Positions 42,336-53,837 of a DNA stretch of 64,000 nt are shown here, in pieces. The notes beneath the pieces are model-generated. The model had not been told where the DNA came from and did no database searches. It saw only the letters and a list, made by a program, of their open reading frames with translations. The DNA is taken from positions 1,674,001 through 1,738,000 of the forward strand of contig NZ_CP060587.1 in assembly GCF_014334735.1 (NCBI RefSeq), given 5' to 3'. The position numbers were made by a program, and so were the translations under genes. How positions within the stretch are numbered: the stretch's first letter is position 1; each line of letters starts with the position of its first letter. Origin of the DNA: Aeromicrobium senzhongii (lineage in GTDB: Bacteria > Actinomycetota > Actinomycetes > Propionibacteriales > Nocardioidaceae).

Positions 42336-43424
42336 ATGACCGAACGACTGAAGGCTCTCAGCGACGCGGGGGTGTCGATCTGGCTCGACGACCTCTCGCG
42401 CGAGCGGATCGAGACCGGCAACCTGGCCGAGCTGGTGACGGATCGTTCCGTCGTCGGGGTCACCACGAACCCGACGATCTTCGCCTCGGCCCTCTCCAAG
42501 GGCGAGCGCTACGAGAAGCAGGTCGCCGAGCTGAAGGCGGCCGGCGCCGACGTCGACGCCACGGTCTTCGCCCTGACCACCACGGACGTCCGTGACGCGT
42601 GCGACGTCCTGCGCCCCGTCTACGACGCCACGGACGGCTTCGACGGCCGGGTCTCGATCGAGGTGGAGCCGGGCCTGGCCCGGGACACGGACGGCACGGT
42701 CGCGATGGCCGAGAAGCTGTGGAACGAGATCGACCGCCCCAACGTGATGATCAAGATCCCCGCCACGCGCGAGGGTCTGCCCGCGATCGCCGCGGCCATC
42801 GCCAAGGGCATCAGCGTGAACGTGACGCTGATCTTCTCCCTGGAGCGCTACCGCGGCGTCATGGACGCCTACCTCTACGGCCTCGAGCAGGCGGCGGCCG
42901 AGGGTCGCGACCTGTCGAAGATCCACTCGGTCGCGTCGTTCTTCATCAGCCGCGTCGATGCCGAGGTCGACGGGCGACTCCCCGAGGACAGCCCGCTGCG
43001 CGGCAAGGCCGCCCTGGCGAACGCCCAGTTGGCCTACGCGACCTTCCAGGAGATCTTCGGCTCGGACCGGGCGCAGGCCCTGCTGGCGAAGGGCGCCCAC
43101 CCGCAGCGGCCGCTGTGGGCCTCCACCGGAGTCAAGGACCCGGCCTACTCCGACACCCTCTACGTCACCGAGCTGGTCGTGGACGGCACCGTGAACACGA
43201 TGCCCGAGAAGACGCTCGAGGCGTTCGCCGACCACGGCGAGGTCAAGGGCGACACGGTCACCGGCCGCGGCGACGAGGCGCAGCGCGTCTGGGACGAGCT
43301 GGAGGCGCAAGGCATCACCTACGACCAGGTCGTCGAGGGTCTCGAGACCGAAGGGCTCAAGAAGTTCGACGACTCGTGGACCGAGTTGCTCGAGACCGTC
43401 CGCGCCGAGCTCGACAAGGCCTGA
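42336..43424 (+). CDS. tal: Transaldolase
   Basis: A 362-residue transaldolase; the Schiff-base lysine is Lys140 in [18 protein letters not shown] near 41-49 and SRVDAEVD are also typical. It exchanges three-carbon units with transketolase products. AGGAG lies 8 nt before the ATG at 42336, which is preferred to the in-frame GTG at 42327. It follows tkt by 24 bp. Confidence 0.96.
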   Translation: MTERLKALSDAGVSIWLDDLSRERIETGNLAELVTDRSVVGVTTNPTIFASALSKGERYEKQVAELKAAGADVDATVFALTTTDVRDACDVLRPVYDATDGFDGRVSIEVEPGLARDTDGTVAMAEKLWNEIDRPNVMIKIPATREGLPAIAAAIAKGISVNVTLIFSLERYRGVMDAYLYGLEQAAAEGRDLSKIHSVASFFISRVDAEVDGRLPEDSPLRGKAALANAQLAYATFQEIFGSDRAQALLAKGAHPQRPLWASTGVKDPAYSDTLYVTELVVDGTVNTMPEKTLEAFADHGEVKGDTVTGRGDEAQRVWDELEAQGITYDQVVEGLETEGLKKFDDSWTELLETVRAELDKA

Positions 43425-43425
43425 C

Positions 43426-44985
43426 ATGACGTACCGGCTCCGCATCCACGTACCCCAGGACGAGTCGGTCGACGCGGCCGTCGAGGGACTCGTCGAGGAA
43501 CGCTTCGCCTCCCGGCTCTTCGACGAGGACGGGACCCTGTGGGGTCCCGAGGCCGAGTCGGAGGCCTCGATCCGGCTGTCCTGGGTGACCCTGCACGAGT
43601 CCTCGCGGGCCCTCGTGCCGGACATCGTCGCGCTGCGCGACGACCTGCGGTCCCGGGGCATCACCCGTGTCGTGCTGTGCGGCATGGGCGGGTCGTCGCT
43701 CGCACCGGAGGTCATCTGTGCGGCCGCGGGGGTTCCGCTCGACGTGTTGGACTCCTCCAACCCGGACATGGTCCGGTCGGCGATCCGCGACCTGGAGTCG
43801 ACGGTCGTCGTCGTGTCCAGCAAGTCCGGCGGCACGGTCGAGACCGACAGCCAGCGCCGGATCTTCGAGCAGGCCTTCACCGACGCGGGGCTCGACCCCC
43901 GTGACCACCTGGTGATCGTGACGGACCCGGGCTCGCCCCTGGACGAGGAGGCGACGGCGGCGGGGTACCGCGTGTTCCGGGCCGACCCTCACGTGGGCGG
44001 CCGCTACTCGGCGCTCACCGCGTTCGGGCTCGTCCCCAGCGGCATCGCCGGCGCCGACATCGCGACGCTGCTCGACCAGGCCGGCGAGCTCGTCCCCGAG
44101 CTCAGCGCCAATGAGACCGGCAACCCCGGTCTGCGCCTGGGCACCGCGCTCGGCGTCGCCGCCCAGCAGGGCGTCGACAAGGTCGTCCTGTACGACCACG
44201 ACCAGCACGGGCTCGGCGACTGGATCGAGCAGCTGGTGGCCGAGTCCACGGGCAAGGAGGACACCGGCATCCTGCCGGTCGTCGCCCAGTCCCCCGACGA
44301 CCCGATCACTGCCGACGAGTTCGTCGCCCACCTCGGCACGAGTGAGGCCCCGGATCGTCCGTGGGCCGCGGGCGTGGAGGCCTCGCTCGGCGCCCAGTTC
44401 ATGATCTGGGAGGTCGCCACCGCGGTCGCCGGCCGACTGCTGTCGATCGACCCGTTCGACCAACCGGACGTCGAGAGCGCCAAGGCCGCGGCGCGCGAGC
44501 TGCTCGGCGGCAACGCCTCGCTGCCCGAGCCGGACCACGTGGGTGAGGTCGCCGACATCTACGGCTCGTCCGCAGCCACGATCGAGGACGCGATCTCCGC
44601 GCTGCTCGAGCAGGTGGGCGAGCACGACTACCTCGCGCTGCAGTTCTACCTCGACCGCTGGGCCCTGGCCGGGCTGGAGTCCCTCGCCCCGGCGGTGTCG
44701 GGCCGGATCTCGCGACCGGTGACCTTCGGATGGGGCCCGCGGTTCCTGCACTCGACGGGTCAGTACCACAAGGGCGGGACGCCACGCGGCGTCTTCCTGC
44801 AGGTGACCGCCGACCCCGTGCAGGACGTGCCCGTGCCGGGGCGCGACTTCACCCTCGGTCAGTTCATCGTCTCCCAGGCCGCCGGCGACGCCAGCGTGCT
44901 GCGCGACAAGGGCCGCCCGGTGCTGCGACTGCACCTGCACGACGTCGAGGCGGGTCTGGCCGCGATCAAGGACGCCCTGGCATGA
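43426..44985 (+). CDS. pgi: Glucose-6-phosphate isomerase
   Basis: A 519-residue phosphoglucose isomerase of the type found in actinobacterial pentose phosphate operons, with two SIS domains. The GMGGSSLAPEV run is at 86-96, SSKSGGTVET lies in the first sugar-binding domain, and HSTGQYHKGG near the C-terminus holds the catalytic Lys region. The sequence differs from the classical Pgi family. The start lies one base after the transaldolase stop and its own stop overlaps zwf. Confidence 0.9.
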   Translation: MTYRLRIHVPQDESVDAAVEGLVEERFASRLFDEDGTLWGPEAESEASIRLSWVTLHESSRALVPDIVALRDDLRSRGITRVVLCGMGGSSLAPEVICAAAGVPLDVLDSSNPDMVRSAIRDLESTVVVVSSKSGGTVETDSQRRIFEQAFTDAGLDPRDHLVIVTDPGSPLDEEATAAGYRVFRADPHVGGRYSALTAFGLVPSGIAGADIATLLDQAGELVPELSANETGNPGLRLGTALGVAAQQGVDKVVLYDHDQHGLGDWIEQLVAESTGKEDTGILPVVAQSPDDPITADEFVAHLGTSEAPDRPWAAGVEASLGAQFMIWEVATAVAGRLLSIDPFDQPDVESAKAAARELLGGNASLPEPDHVGEVADIYGSSAATIEDAISALLEQVGEHDYLALQFYLDRWALAGLESLAPAVSGRISRPVTFGWGPRFLHSTGQYHKGGTPRGVFLQVTADPVQDVPVPGRDFTLGQFIVSQAAGDASVLRDKGRPVLRLHLHDVEAGLAAIKDALA

Positions 44986-46499
44986 ACCCCAACCCCCTGC
45001 GCGACCCACGCGACCGGCGGCTGCCGCGGATCGCGGGGCCCTGCACGGTCGTGATGTTCGGGGTCACAGGCGACCTCGCCCGCAAGAAGCTGATCCCGGC
45101 GATCTACGACCTCGCCAACCGCGGCCTCCTGCCCCCGGGCTTCGGCCTCGTGGGGTTCGCCCGGCGCGACTGGGGGGACGGCACCTTCGCCTCCCTGCTG
45201 AAGAAGGCCGCCAAGGCCGGAGCCCGCACCGAGTGGAGCGAGACCGTCTGGAAGCAGCTCGCCGCCGGGATCCGCTTCGTCCCGGGCCAGTTCGACGACG
45301 ACGATGCCTGGGAGGAGCTCGCCAAGACGCTCACCAAACTCGACGAGCGCCAGGGCACCGGCGGCAACCACGCGTTCTACCTCTCGATCCCGCCCGGCCT
45401 CTTCCCCACGGTCGTGTCCAAGATCGACGAGCACGGGCTGGCCAAGCCCGGCGAGGGCTGGCGCCGGGTCGTCATCGAGAAGCCGTTCGGCCACGACCTC
45501 GAGTCGGCCAAGGAGCTCAACCACCTCATCGGCAACGTCTTCGAGGCCGAGTCGGTGTTCCGCATCGACCACTACCTCGGCAAGGAGACGGTCCAGAACA
45601 TCCTGGCGCTGCGCTTCGCGAACCAGATGTTCGAGCCGGTCTGGAACGCCAACTACGTCGACCACGTCCAGATCACCATGGCCGAGGACATCGGCATCGG
45701 TTCGCGCGCCGGCTACTACGACGCCATCGGCGCCGCGCGGGACGTCATCCAGAACCACCTGCTGCAGCTGCTGGCACTCGTGGCGATGGAGGAGCCCGTC
45801 GCCTTCGACGCGTCCAGCCTGCGAGCCGAGAAGCAGAAGGTGCTCCGCAGCGTGCGGCTGCCCGACGACCTCGACAAGCACACGGCGCGCGCCCAGTACG
45901 TCGAAGGCTGGGCCGGCGGCCAGCCCGTCGTCGGGTACCGCGGCGAGGACGGCATCGACGACGGCTCGTTGACCGAGACCTACGCCGCGCTGCGACTCGA
46001 CATCCACACCCGCCGCTGGGCCGGTGTCCCCTTCTACCTGCGCACCGGCAAGCGACTGGGCCGGCGCGTCACCGAGGTGGCCGTCATCTTCAAGAAGGCA
46101 CCGCACCTGCCCTTCGAGAACATCGACGTGACCGAGCTGGGCCACAACGCGCTGGTGATGCGGATCCAGCCCGACGAGGGCGTCACGATGCGCTTCGGCG
46201 CCAAGGTGCCCGGCACGACGATGGAGATCCGCGACGTCAACATGGACTTCGTCTACGGCGGATCCTTCGTCGAGAGCAGCCCCGAGGCGTACGAGCGGCT
46301 CATCCTGGACGTGCTCCTCGGCGACCCGCCGCTGTTCCCGCAGCACCGCGAGGTCGAGCTCTCCTGGGAGATCCTCGACCCCGTGATGGACCACTGGGCG
46401 CGCAAGCGCACGATCGACACCTACGAGGCCGGCACGTGGGGGCCCCAGTCGGCCGACGAGATGCTGGCCCGCGACGGACGCGTCTGGAGGCGACCCTGA
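44982..46499 (+). CDS. zwf: Glucose-6-phosphate dehydrogenase
   Basis: A 505-residue G6PD, the NADPH-producing entry to the pentose phosphate pathway. The coenzyme motif is FGVTGDLARKKLIPA at about 26-40, followed by the EKPFGHD motif. The active-site signature RIDHYLGKE is at 194-202. The ATG overlaps the pgi stop in ATGA. The neighbouring opcA gene encodes its allosteric partner. Confidence 0.97.
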   Translation: MNPNPLRDPRDRRLPRIAGPCTVVMFGVTGDLARKKLIPAIYDLANRGLLPPGFGLVGFARRDWGDGTFASLLKKAAKAGARTEWSETVWKQLAAGIRFVPGQFDDDDAWEELAKTLTKLDERQGTGGNHAFYLSIPPGLFPTVVSKIDEHGLAKPGEGWRRVVIEKPFGHDLESAKELNHLIGNVFEAESVFRIDHYLGKETVQNILALRFANQMFEPVWNANYVDHVQITMAEDIGIGSRAGYYDAIGAARDVIQNHLLQLLALVAMEEPVAFDASSLRAEKQKVLRSVRLPDDLDKHTARAQYVEGWAGGQPVVGYRGEDGIDDGSLTETYAALRLDIHTRRWAGVPFYLRTGKRLGRRVTEVAVIFKKAPHLPFENIDVTELGHNALVMRIQPDEGVTMRFGAKVPGTTMEIRDVNMDFVYGGSFVESSPEAYERLILDVLLGDPPLFPQHREVELSWEILDPVMDHWARKRTIDTYEAGTWGPQSADEMLARDGRVWRRP

Positions 46500-46500
46500 C

Positions 46501-47415
46501 ATGGACATGGTCCTGGAGGACACCAACGCCTCGGCGGTCGCCAAGGCACTGACCAAGGGTCGCGCCCTCGCGGGCAGCCCGGCGATGGACATGGTCCTGA
46601 CGCTGCTCATCGTCACCGACGAGGACAACGTGGCCGAGGCCATGAAGGCCGCCAACGTCCTGCAGCACGAGCACCCGTCCCGCGTCCTGGGCGTCATCCT
46701 CGGCGACGGGCGCGGCAAGCCCCGCCTGGACGCCCGCGTGCGGGTCGGCGCGGGATCGCCCGGCGAGTCGGTGTTGCTGCGCATGTCCGGCCCGCTGGTC
46801 AAGCACTCCGAGTCCGCCGTCCTGCCGCTGCTGCTGCCCGACTCCCCCGTCGTCGCGTGGTGGCCGGGCATCGGCCCGCAGGAGCCGTCGAAGGACCCGA
46901 TCGGTCGTCTCGCCCGGCGGCGTCTGACCGACTCCGAGCGCACCCCCTCCCCCGTCAAGTGGCTGCACCAGCTCGCTCCGGGATACAGCCCCGGCGACAA
47001 CGACCTGGCGTGGACGCGGCTGACCCTGTGGCGTGCCCTGCTGGCCGCCGCGCTGGACCAGACCACGGGAACCGTGTCGGGCGGCCGGATCCAGGCCGAC
47101 GACATCAACCCGGTCGCGGTCCTGCTGCGCGCCTGGCTCGAGTGCCGACTGAAGGTGCCCATCGAGTTCGTCGACGACGACTCCGGACCACAGATCCAGC
47201 GCGTCACGCTCTTCACCGACGTCGGTGACATCGACATCCGGCGGGTCGACACGATGAGCTGTGAATTCAGCGTGCCGGGCTCGGCGTCGCGCATCGTGCC
47301 GATCCGGCGCCGCACGATCCCCGAGTTGCTGGCCGAGGACCTCCGACGCCTGGACGCCGACGAGGTGTACGGCGAGACCCTGGCGCACCTCGACGGCAAC
47401 ACGACGAAGGGATGA
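46501..47415 (+). CDS. opcA: Glucose-6-phosphate dehydrogenase assembly protein OpcA
   Basis: A 304-residue OpcA protein without catalytic motifs, needed for assembly or redox control of Zwf in cyanobacteria and actinobacteria. Recognisable stretches include VVAWWPGIGP and LARRRLTDS in the middle and LTLWRALLAAALD. The ATG lies one base after the zwf stop TGA, consistent with coupled translation. Confidence 0.93.
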   Translation: MDMVLEDTNASAVAKALTKGRALAGSPAMDMVLTLLIVTDEDNVAEAMKAANVLQHEHPSRVLGVILGDGRGKPRLDARVRVGAGSPGESVLLRMSGPLVKHSESAVLPLLLPDSPVVAWWPGIGPQEPSKDPIGRLARRRLTDSERTPSPVKWLHQLAPGYSPGDNDLAWTRLTLWRALLAAALDQTTGTVSGGRIQADDINPVAVLLRAWLECRLKVPIEFVDDDSGPQIQRVTLFTDVGDIDIRRVDTMSCEFSVPGSASRIVPIRRRTIPELLAEDLRRLDADEVYGETLAHLDGNTTKG

Positions 47416-47418
47416 GCG

Positions 47419-48123
47419 ATGACCATTCGCATCTTCGACAGCGGTGACGACCTCGCGCTGGCGGTCTCGCGGCAACTGGCCTCCCGGGTGCAGTCCATCC
47501 AGCTCACGGACCGCACGCCGCGACTGGTGCTGACCGGCGGCTCGATCGCGACCAAGATCTACGGACGCCTCTCGGCCGAGAGCGGCGCCCGGTGGTCGGC
47601 GGCGCACTACTGGTGGGGCGACGAGCGCTTCGTCCCCGAGGGCCACGAGGATCGCAACGACCGCCAGGCCCGCGAGGGCTTCCTGGACCGGCTCGCCGTT
47701 CCCGACGAGCACATCCATGCGATGCCGGCCCTCGATGGAGGGCTGGAGATCGCCGAGGCGGCCGACGCGTATGCCGCACAACTGCCGGAGGAGCCGTTCG
47801 ACGTCGTGCTGCTCGGGGTGGGCCCCGATGCCCACATCGCATCGCTCTTCCCGGGGCACCCGCAGGTGCACGAGCTCGAGCGGCTGGCGGTCGAGGTGCT
47901 GGACTCCCCCAAGCCGCCGCCGGAGCGGATCACGCTGACCTATCCGGCCCTGAACCACACGCGTGCGACGTGGTTCGTCGTGTCGGGCGCCGACAAGGCC
48001 GAGGCGGTCGCGAAGGCTCTGGCCGGCACGCCGATCGACGAGGCGCCGGCCGCGGGCGCCCGCGGGATCGAGGAGACCATGTGGTTCCTCGACACCGCGG
48101 CCGCGTCGAAGCTGCCGCGCTGA
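47419..48123 (+). CDS. pgl: 6-Phosphogluconolactonase
   Basis: A 234-residue lactonase of the Pgl/DevB type, hydrolysing the product of Zwf. The phosphate-binding loop is LTGGSIATKIY at about 38-48, followed by WWGDERFVP, the catalytic GVGPDAHIASLFPG and the C-terminal TWFVVSGADKAEAV. The gene ends the operon and is convergent with rbpA (15-bp gap). A gnd gene is not in the cluster. Confidence 0.95.
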   Translation: MTIRIFDSGDDLALAVSRQLASRVQSIQLTDRTPRLVLTGGSIATKIYGRLSAESGARWSAAHYWWGDERFVPEGHEDRNDRQAREGFLDRLAVPDEHIHAMPALDGGLEIAEAADAYAAQLPEEPFDVVLLGVGPDAHIASLFPGHPQVHELERLAVEVLDSPKPPPERITLTYPALNHTRATWFVVSGADKAEAVAKALAGTPIDEAPAAGARGIEETMWFLDTAAASKLPR

Positions 48124-48138
48124 GCGCGGCGGCCCCGA

Positions 48139-48492
48139 TCAGAAGATGATCTCGCCCGCCTTGCGCTTGCTGCGCAGGGTGTCGAGGGCTTCCTTGAGGA
48201 TGTCGGCGGCCTCGGTCTCGGAGCGACGCTCCTTCACGTAGGCCAGGTGCGTCTTGTACGGCTCGGTCTTCGGCGCATCCGGCCGGTTGTCCGAGTCCAT
48301 GCTGGCGGGCATGCCGCACTTGGGGCAGTCCCACTCGACGGGCACCTCGGCCTCGATCGCGAACTGCAGCGTGATCGAGTGGTCGTTGGTGCAGAAGTAC
48401 GAGATGAACTGACGGGGGGCCGCCTCGCCGCGCTCGGCCTCGCCCATGGGGCCGGAGCCGATGCGGCTGCCGCGAATCGCGCCGGCGGCCAT
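48139..48492 (-). CDS. rbpA: RNA polymerase-binding protein RbpA
   Basis: A 117-residue RbpA, an actinobacterial factor that stabilises the sigma-RNA polymerase complex. The N-terminal tail (RGSRIGSGPMG) is followed by the zinc-containing core YFCTNDHSITLQF...WDCPKCG and the helical sigma-interaction domain. The ATG at 48492 shares one base with the secG stop. In M. tuberculosis rbpA is at another locus (from memory), so placement here is notable. Confidence 0.95.
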   Translation of the reverse strand: MAAGAIRGSRIGSGPMGEAERGEAAPRQFISYFCTNDHSITLQFAIEAEVPVEWDCPKCGMPASMDSDNRPDAPKTEPYKTHLAYVKERRSETEAADILKEALDTLRSKRKAGEIIF

Positions 48493-48728
48493 CAGTTGCT
48501 CACCTTCAGCAGCAGGCCGAGCGCGAAGACGCACACGACCCACACCGCCGCGGTGCCGACCGTGATGCGGTCGAGGTTGCGCTCGGCGACGGACGAGCCG
48601 CTGAGCGAGCTCGACACACCTCCGCCGAACATGTCGGACAGGCCGCCACCTCGGCCCTTGTGCATCAGCACGAGGACAATCATGAGCAGGCTGCTCAGGG
48701 TAAGCAGCAGGGAGAACGCGATGACCAC
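48492..48728 (-). CDS. secG: Preprotein translocase subunit SecG
   Basis: A 78-residue SecG with two membrane helices (about 3-20 and 54-72) and the conserved HKGRGGGLSDMFGGG loop. It assists SecYE in export. The start is GTG with AAAGGAGA upstream; the long frame to the right is a shadow of tpiA. Confidence 0.93.
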   Translation of the reverse strand: MVIAFSLLLTLSSLLMIVLVLMHKGRGGGLSDMFGGGVSSSLSGSSVAERNLDRITVGTAAVWVVCVFALGLLLKVSN

Positions 48729-48741
48729 GTCTCTCCTTTCG

Positions 48742-49539
48742 TCAGGACCCCGCGAGGTCGGGCATGTCGTAGAACCGGACGATCCCGGCGAACTCCTCCG
48801 CGACCAGACTGGCCCCGCCGACGAGCGCGCCGTCGACGTCGGGCTTAGCCATGATAGCGGCCACGTTCGCGGCCTTGACCGATCCACCGTACAGAATACG
48901 TGTCTGGTCGGCCACGTCCGCACCCCAGGTCTCGGCCAGGCGGCCGCGGATGGCCGCGCACACCTCCTGGGCGTCCTCCGGAGTGGCGACCTCGCCCGTG
49001 CCGATGGCCCAGACCGGCTCGTACGCGACGACCAGTCCGGCGACCTGCTCGGCCGTGAAACCGGCCAGCGAACCGTCGAGCTGGCCCAGCGTGTAGGCGA
49101 CGTGCTCGCCGGCCTGGCGGACCTCGAGGCCCTCGCCGACACACACGATCGGGGTCATGCCGGCGGCGAGCGCCTTGGCGGCCTTCTCGTTGACGAGCTG
49201 GTCGGACTCGTGGTGGTACTCACGTCGCTCGGAGTGACCGACGACGACGTAGGAGCAGCCCAGCTTGGCCAACATCGCCGCCGAGATCTCGCCGGTGTAC
49301 GCCCCGCCGTCGTGCGACGAGACGTCCTGCGCGCCGTAGCCGATCGGCAGCTTGTCGCCGTCGATCAGCGTCTGGACGCTGCGCAGGTCGGTGAACGGCG
49401 GGATGACGACGACCTCGCTCTTGGCGTAGTCGTGCTTCTTGTCCGACAGGGTCCACGCCAGCTTCTGGACCAGGACCACCGCCTCCTGATGGTTCAGGTT
49501 GGACTTCCAGTTGCCCGCCATCAACGGGGTACGCGTCAT
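48742..49539 (-). CDS. tpiA: Triosephosphate isomerase
   Basis: A 265-residue TIM barrel enzyme. Lys12 in AGNWKSNL, His in VVGHSERR and Glu in [12 protein letters not shown] form the active site. The glycine-rich phosphate loop GGSVKAANV is present. The start overlaps the pgk stop (ATGA). It belongs to the gap-pgk-tpiA-secG-rbpA unit. Confidence 0.97.
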   Translation of the reverse strand: MTRTPLMAGNWKSNLNHQEAVVLVQKLAWTLSDKKHDYAKSEVVVIPPFTDLRSVQTLIDGDKLPIGYGAQDVSSHDGGAYTGEISAAMLAKLGCSYVVVGHSERREYHHESDQLVNEKAAKALAAGMTPIVCVGEGLEVRQAGEHVAYTLGQLDGSLAGFTAEQVAGLVVAYEPVWAIGTGEVATPEDAQEVCAAIRGRLAETWGADVADQTRILYGGSVKAANVAAIMAKPDVDGALVGGASLVAEEFAGIVRFYDMPDLAGS

Positions 49540-50732
49540 GCCTTCTCCTCCAGAACAGCCAGACCCGGGAGCGTCTTGCCCTCGAGGTACTCCAGGCTGG
49601 CGCCACCACCGGTCGAGATGTGACCGAACTGGTCGTCGGTGAAGCCCAGCTGCCGCACGGCGGCCGCGGAGTCGCCACCACCCACGACGGACAGGCCGTC
49701 GACCTCGGTCAGCGCCTGTGCGACCGTGCGGGTGCCGGCGGCGAACGGCGCCATCTCGAACACGCCCATCGGGCCGTTCCAGAAGACCGTCTTCGCGCCA
49801 CGGATCACGTCGGCGAACGCCTCGGCGGACTCCGGTCCGATGTCGAGCCCCATCTGGTCGTCGGGGATCTGGTCGACCGTGACGGTGGTGGCCGGCGCAT
49901 CGGCCTTGAACTCCGGCGCCACGACGACGTCGGTCGGCAGGACGATCGAGACGCCCAGCTCCTGGGCCCGGGAGAGGTACTCGCGGGCGACCGGGATCTG
50001 GTCCTCCTCCAGCAGCGACGAGCCGACGCCGTGGCCCTGGGCCGCGAGGAAGGTGAAGACCATCCCGCCGCCGATGACCAGGGTGTCCGCCTTCGTGAGC
50101 AGGTGGTCGATGACCCCGAGCTTGTCGGAGACCTTCGACCCGCCCAACACGACCGCGTACGGCCGCTCGGGCGACTCCGTGAGCCGCTTGAGCACCTCGA
50201 CCTCGGCCTGGACGAGCCCGCCGACGGCGGACGGCAGACGCTTGGCGATGTCGTAGACGCTGGCCTGCTTGCGGTGCACGACGCCGAAGCCGTCGGACAC
50301 GAACACGTCGCCCAGCGCCGCGAGCTCGTCGGCGAACGCGCCGCGCTCGGCATCGTCCTTGCTGGTCTCGCCCGGGTTGAACCGGACGTTCTCGAGCAGG
50401 GCGACCTGACCGTTCTGGAGCTCCTCGACCGTGCGCTGCGCATCGACACCCACGGTGTCGGACGCGAAGCGCACGGTCTCGCCGAGGAGCTCGCTCAGTC
50501 GCGAGGCGACCGGCGCCAGGGAGTACTGCGGGTCCGGCTGGCCCTTGGGCCGGCCCAGGTGCGCCATCACGATGACGCGCGCACCCTCGTCGACCAGCTT
50601 CTGGATCGTCGGGACGCTCGCGCGGACGCGACCGTCGTCGGTGATCGTCGTGCCGTCGAGCGGCACGTTCAGGTCACTGCGGACCAGGACTCGTTTGCCC
50701 TTGAGCTTTCCCAGGTCGTCGATCGTCTTCAC
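49536..50732 (-). CDS. pgk: Phosphoglycerate kinase
   Basis: A 398-residue kinase. The N-terminal [13 protein letters not shown] motif, the substrate-binding HLGRPKG stretch, [13 protein letters not shown] and the C-terminal GGGDSAAAV nucleotide loop are complete. Start is GTG at 50732, 10 bp after gap. It makes ATP in lower glycolysis. Confidence 0.97.
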   Translation of the reverse strand: MKTIDDLGKLKGKRVLVRSDLNVPLDGTTITDDGRVRASVPTIQKLVDEGARVIVMAHLGRPKGQPDPQYSLAPVASRLSELLGETVRFASDTVGVDAQRTVEELQNGQVALLENVRFNPGETSKDDAERGAFADELAALGDVFVSDGFGVVHRKQASVYDIAKRLPSAVGGLVQAEVEVLKRLTESPERPYAVVLGGSKVSDKLGVIDHLLTKADTLVIGGGMVFTFLAAQGHGVGSSLLEEDQIPVAREYLSRAQELGVSIVLPTDVVVAPEFKADAPATTVTVDQIPDDQMGLDIGPESAEAFADVIRGAKTVFWNGPMGVFEMAPFAAGTRTVAQALTEVDGLSVVGGGDSAAAVRQLGFTDDQFGHISTGGGASLEYLEGKTLPGLAVLEEKA

Positions 50733-50742
50733 GACGAGCTCC

Positions 50743-51783
<1,041 letters not shown>

Positions 51784-51837
51784 TCACCCTACCGAGACCT
51801 CCGCTCACGGCACACCGGGTACCGGGCCGCGGACCCC

Positions 51838-52821
51838 TCAGCCGTCCCCGAGCTGGTCCGGATGCAGACCGGCCTCCGTGTCGGGGATGCCCAGATCGTG
51901 GGCCCGCTTGTCCGCCATCGCGAGCAATCGCCGGATCCGCCCGGCGATCGCGTCCTTCGTCAGCGGCGGATCGTGCAGCTGTCCGAGCTCCTCGAGGCTG
52001 GCCTCGCGGTGCTGGACGCGCAGGTCGCCGGCCATCCGCAGGTGGTCGGGCACGTCCTCACCGAGGATGTCCAGCGCGCGCTGGGCGCGGGCCCCCGCGG
52101 CGACCGCCGCGCGGGCGGACCGGCGCTGGTTGGCGTCGTCGAAGTTCGCCAGCCGGTTCGCGGTCGCGCGGACCTCGCGCCGCATCCGGCGCTCCTCCCA
52201 CGCGAGCAGCGTCTCGTGGGCCCCCAGGCGGGTCAGCAGCGCACCGATCGCCTCACCGTCGCGGATCACGACCCGGTCGCCACCACGGACCTCGCGGGCC
52301 TTGGCCGAGACGCCGATCCGGCGGGCGGCGCCCACCATCGCGAGCGCGGCCTCGGGGCCGGGACAGCCGATCTCCAGCGCGGAGGAGCGGCCCGGCTCGG
52401 TCAGGGAGCCACGGGCCAGGAAGGCACCGCGCCACGCGGCGACGGCATCACAGGACGGACCGGAGACGACCTGGGGCGGCAGGCCACGGACGGGGCGGCC
52501 GCCACCGTCGACCAGGCCGGTCTGGCGCGCGAGGAGCTCTCCGCCGCGGGCGATCCGGACCACGTACAGCGTGGTCTTCCGGACGCCGGCACCCTGCTGG
52601 ACGATGATCTCGCTGTCGTGACCGTAGACGTCGGCGATCTCCTGACGGAGGCGCCGGGCGGCGGCGGCGGTGTCGAGCTCGGCCTCGATCACGATGCGGC
52701 CCGAGACGATGTGCAGGCCTCCGGAGAACCTGAGTGTGGTCGACACCTCGGCCTTGCGGCAGCATGCCTTCGTCACCGGGATCCGGGCCACTTCCGCCTT
52801 GACCTGTGCCGTCATCGCCAT
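51838..52821 (-). CDS. whiA: DNA-binding protein WhiA
   Basis: A 327-residue WhiA with an N-terminal LAGLIDADG-endonuclease-like domain ([21 protein letters not shown]) and a C-terminal helix-turn-helix ([29 protein letters not shown]). In Streptomyces it controls sporulation septation genes; in non-sporulating actinobacteria it is linked to division. GGAGGTG lies 9 nt before the ATG at 52821; the ATG six bases on is also possible. Confidence 0.95.
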   Translation of the reverse strand: MAMTAQVKAEVARIPVTKACCRKAEVSTTLRFSGGLHIVSGRIVIEAELDTAAAARRLRQEIADVYGHDSEIIVQQGAGVRKTTLYVVRIARGGELLARQTGLVDGGGRPVRGLPPQVVSGPSCDAVAAWRGAFLARGSLTEPGRSSALEIGCPGPEAALAMVGAARRIGVSAKAREVRGGDRVVIRDGEAIGALLTRLGAHETLLAWEERRMRREVRATANRLANFDDANQRRSARAAVAAGARAQRALDILGEDVPDHLRMAGDLRVQHREASLEELGQLHDPPLTKDAIAGRIRRLLAMADKRAHDLGIPDTEAGLHPDQLGDG

Positions 52822-52871
52822 CGACCAACCCACCTCCAGTTCAGCGGTCCCGAGAAGCCCGCTGGCCCACT

Positions 52872-53837
52872 CTATGCCTGCGTTGGTGACCCTGGGGCGA
52901 ACGTGGTGGCAAAGACCTCGGCGAGGGCCTGTGGATCGTGCTGATCGGGCCGGGTGGACGACCGCACGTCCGCCATCACGAGCTCGGCGCCCAGCGCCCG
53001 GGCGGCGTGCTGAAGCGAAGGAACGTCGACCGTGGTGTGCGCGTCGGCGACCACGACGTCCAGGTGCAGATCCGGCGCATGGGCGGCGAGCACCTCCAGG
53101 TGCTCCGCCGGGCTCAGGTGCTCGGTCTCGCCCGGTTGCCCGACGAGATTCAGCACCAGGGCCCGCTTGGCCGGCGTGCGCAGCAGCGCCTGGCGCAGCT
53201 GCGGGACCAGCAGGGTGGGCATCACGCTGGTGAACCACGACCCCGGCCCGATCGTCACCCACTCCGCGCTGTCCAGTGCCGCAACGGCCTGGGGGCACGC
53301 CGGCGGATTCGCCGGGTCGAGGCGCACGCCCAGGATCCGACCGGAGGTCGTCGCGACCTCGACCTGCCCGCGGACGAGCTCGACGTGCTCGGGCGAGCCG
53401 AACTCGACGTCGGCCTCGATGTCGAGCGGCACGTTGGCCATCGGCAGGACACGACCGCGCGCGCCGAGCAGCTCGGCGACGAGGTCCAGGCCGGACACCT
53501 GGTCGCCCTCCATGTCCCACAGCGCCGCCAGCAGCAGATTGCCGACGGGGTGGCCCGCCAGGGGCCCGTCTCCCCCGAAGCGGTGCTGCAGGATCTCGGC
53601 CCAGGCCCGGCCCCAGTCGTCGTCGCCGCACAACGCCGCGAGCGCCATCCGCAGGTCACCGGGCGGCAGGATGCCGAACTCGGTGCGGAGCCGCCCCGAC
53701 GAGCCCCCGTTGTCCGCGACGGTGACGATGCCGGTGAGGTGGTGCGTGACCCGACGCAGGGCCGACAGCGTCGCCGCCAGCCCGTGTCCCCCGCCCAGCG
53801 CGACGACCGCGGGGCCGCCGTCGCGTGCGGGGCTCAT
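52872..53837 (-). CDS. yvcK: YvcK family UDP-GlcNAc-binding protein
   Basis: A 321-residue CofD-like/YvcK protein. The [13 protein letters not shown] loop near 15-27, [13 protein letters not shown] and the GPGSWFTSV motif are all present. In other bacteria YvcK binds UDP-sugar and affects cell-wall precursor supply. The ATG overlaps the rapZ stop by four bases, a conserved arrangement with whiA downstream. Confidence 0.93.
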   Translation of the reverse strand: MSPARDGGPAVVALGGGHGLAATLSALRRVTHHLTGIVTVADNGGSSGRLRTEFGILPPGDLRMALAALCGDDDWGRAWAEILQHRFGGDGPLAGHPVGNLLLAALWDMEGDQVSGLDLVAELLGARGRVLPMANVPLDIEADVEFGSPEHVELVRGQVEVATTSGRILGVRLDPANPPACPQAVAALDSAEWVTIGPGSWFTSVMPTLLVPQLRQALLRTPAKRALVLNLVGQPGETEHLSPAEHLEVLAAHAPDLHLDVVVADAHTTVDVPSLQHAARALGAELVMADVRSSTRPDQHDPQALAEVFATTFAPGSPTQA

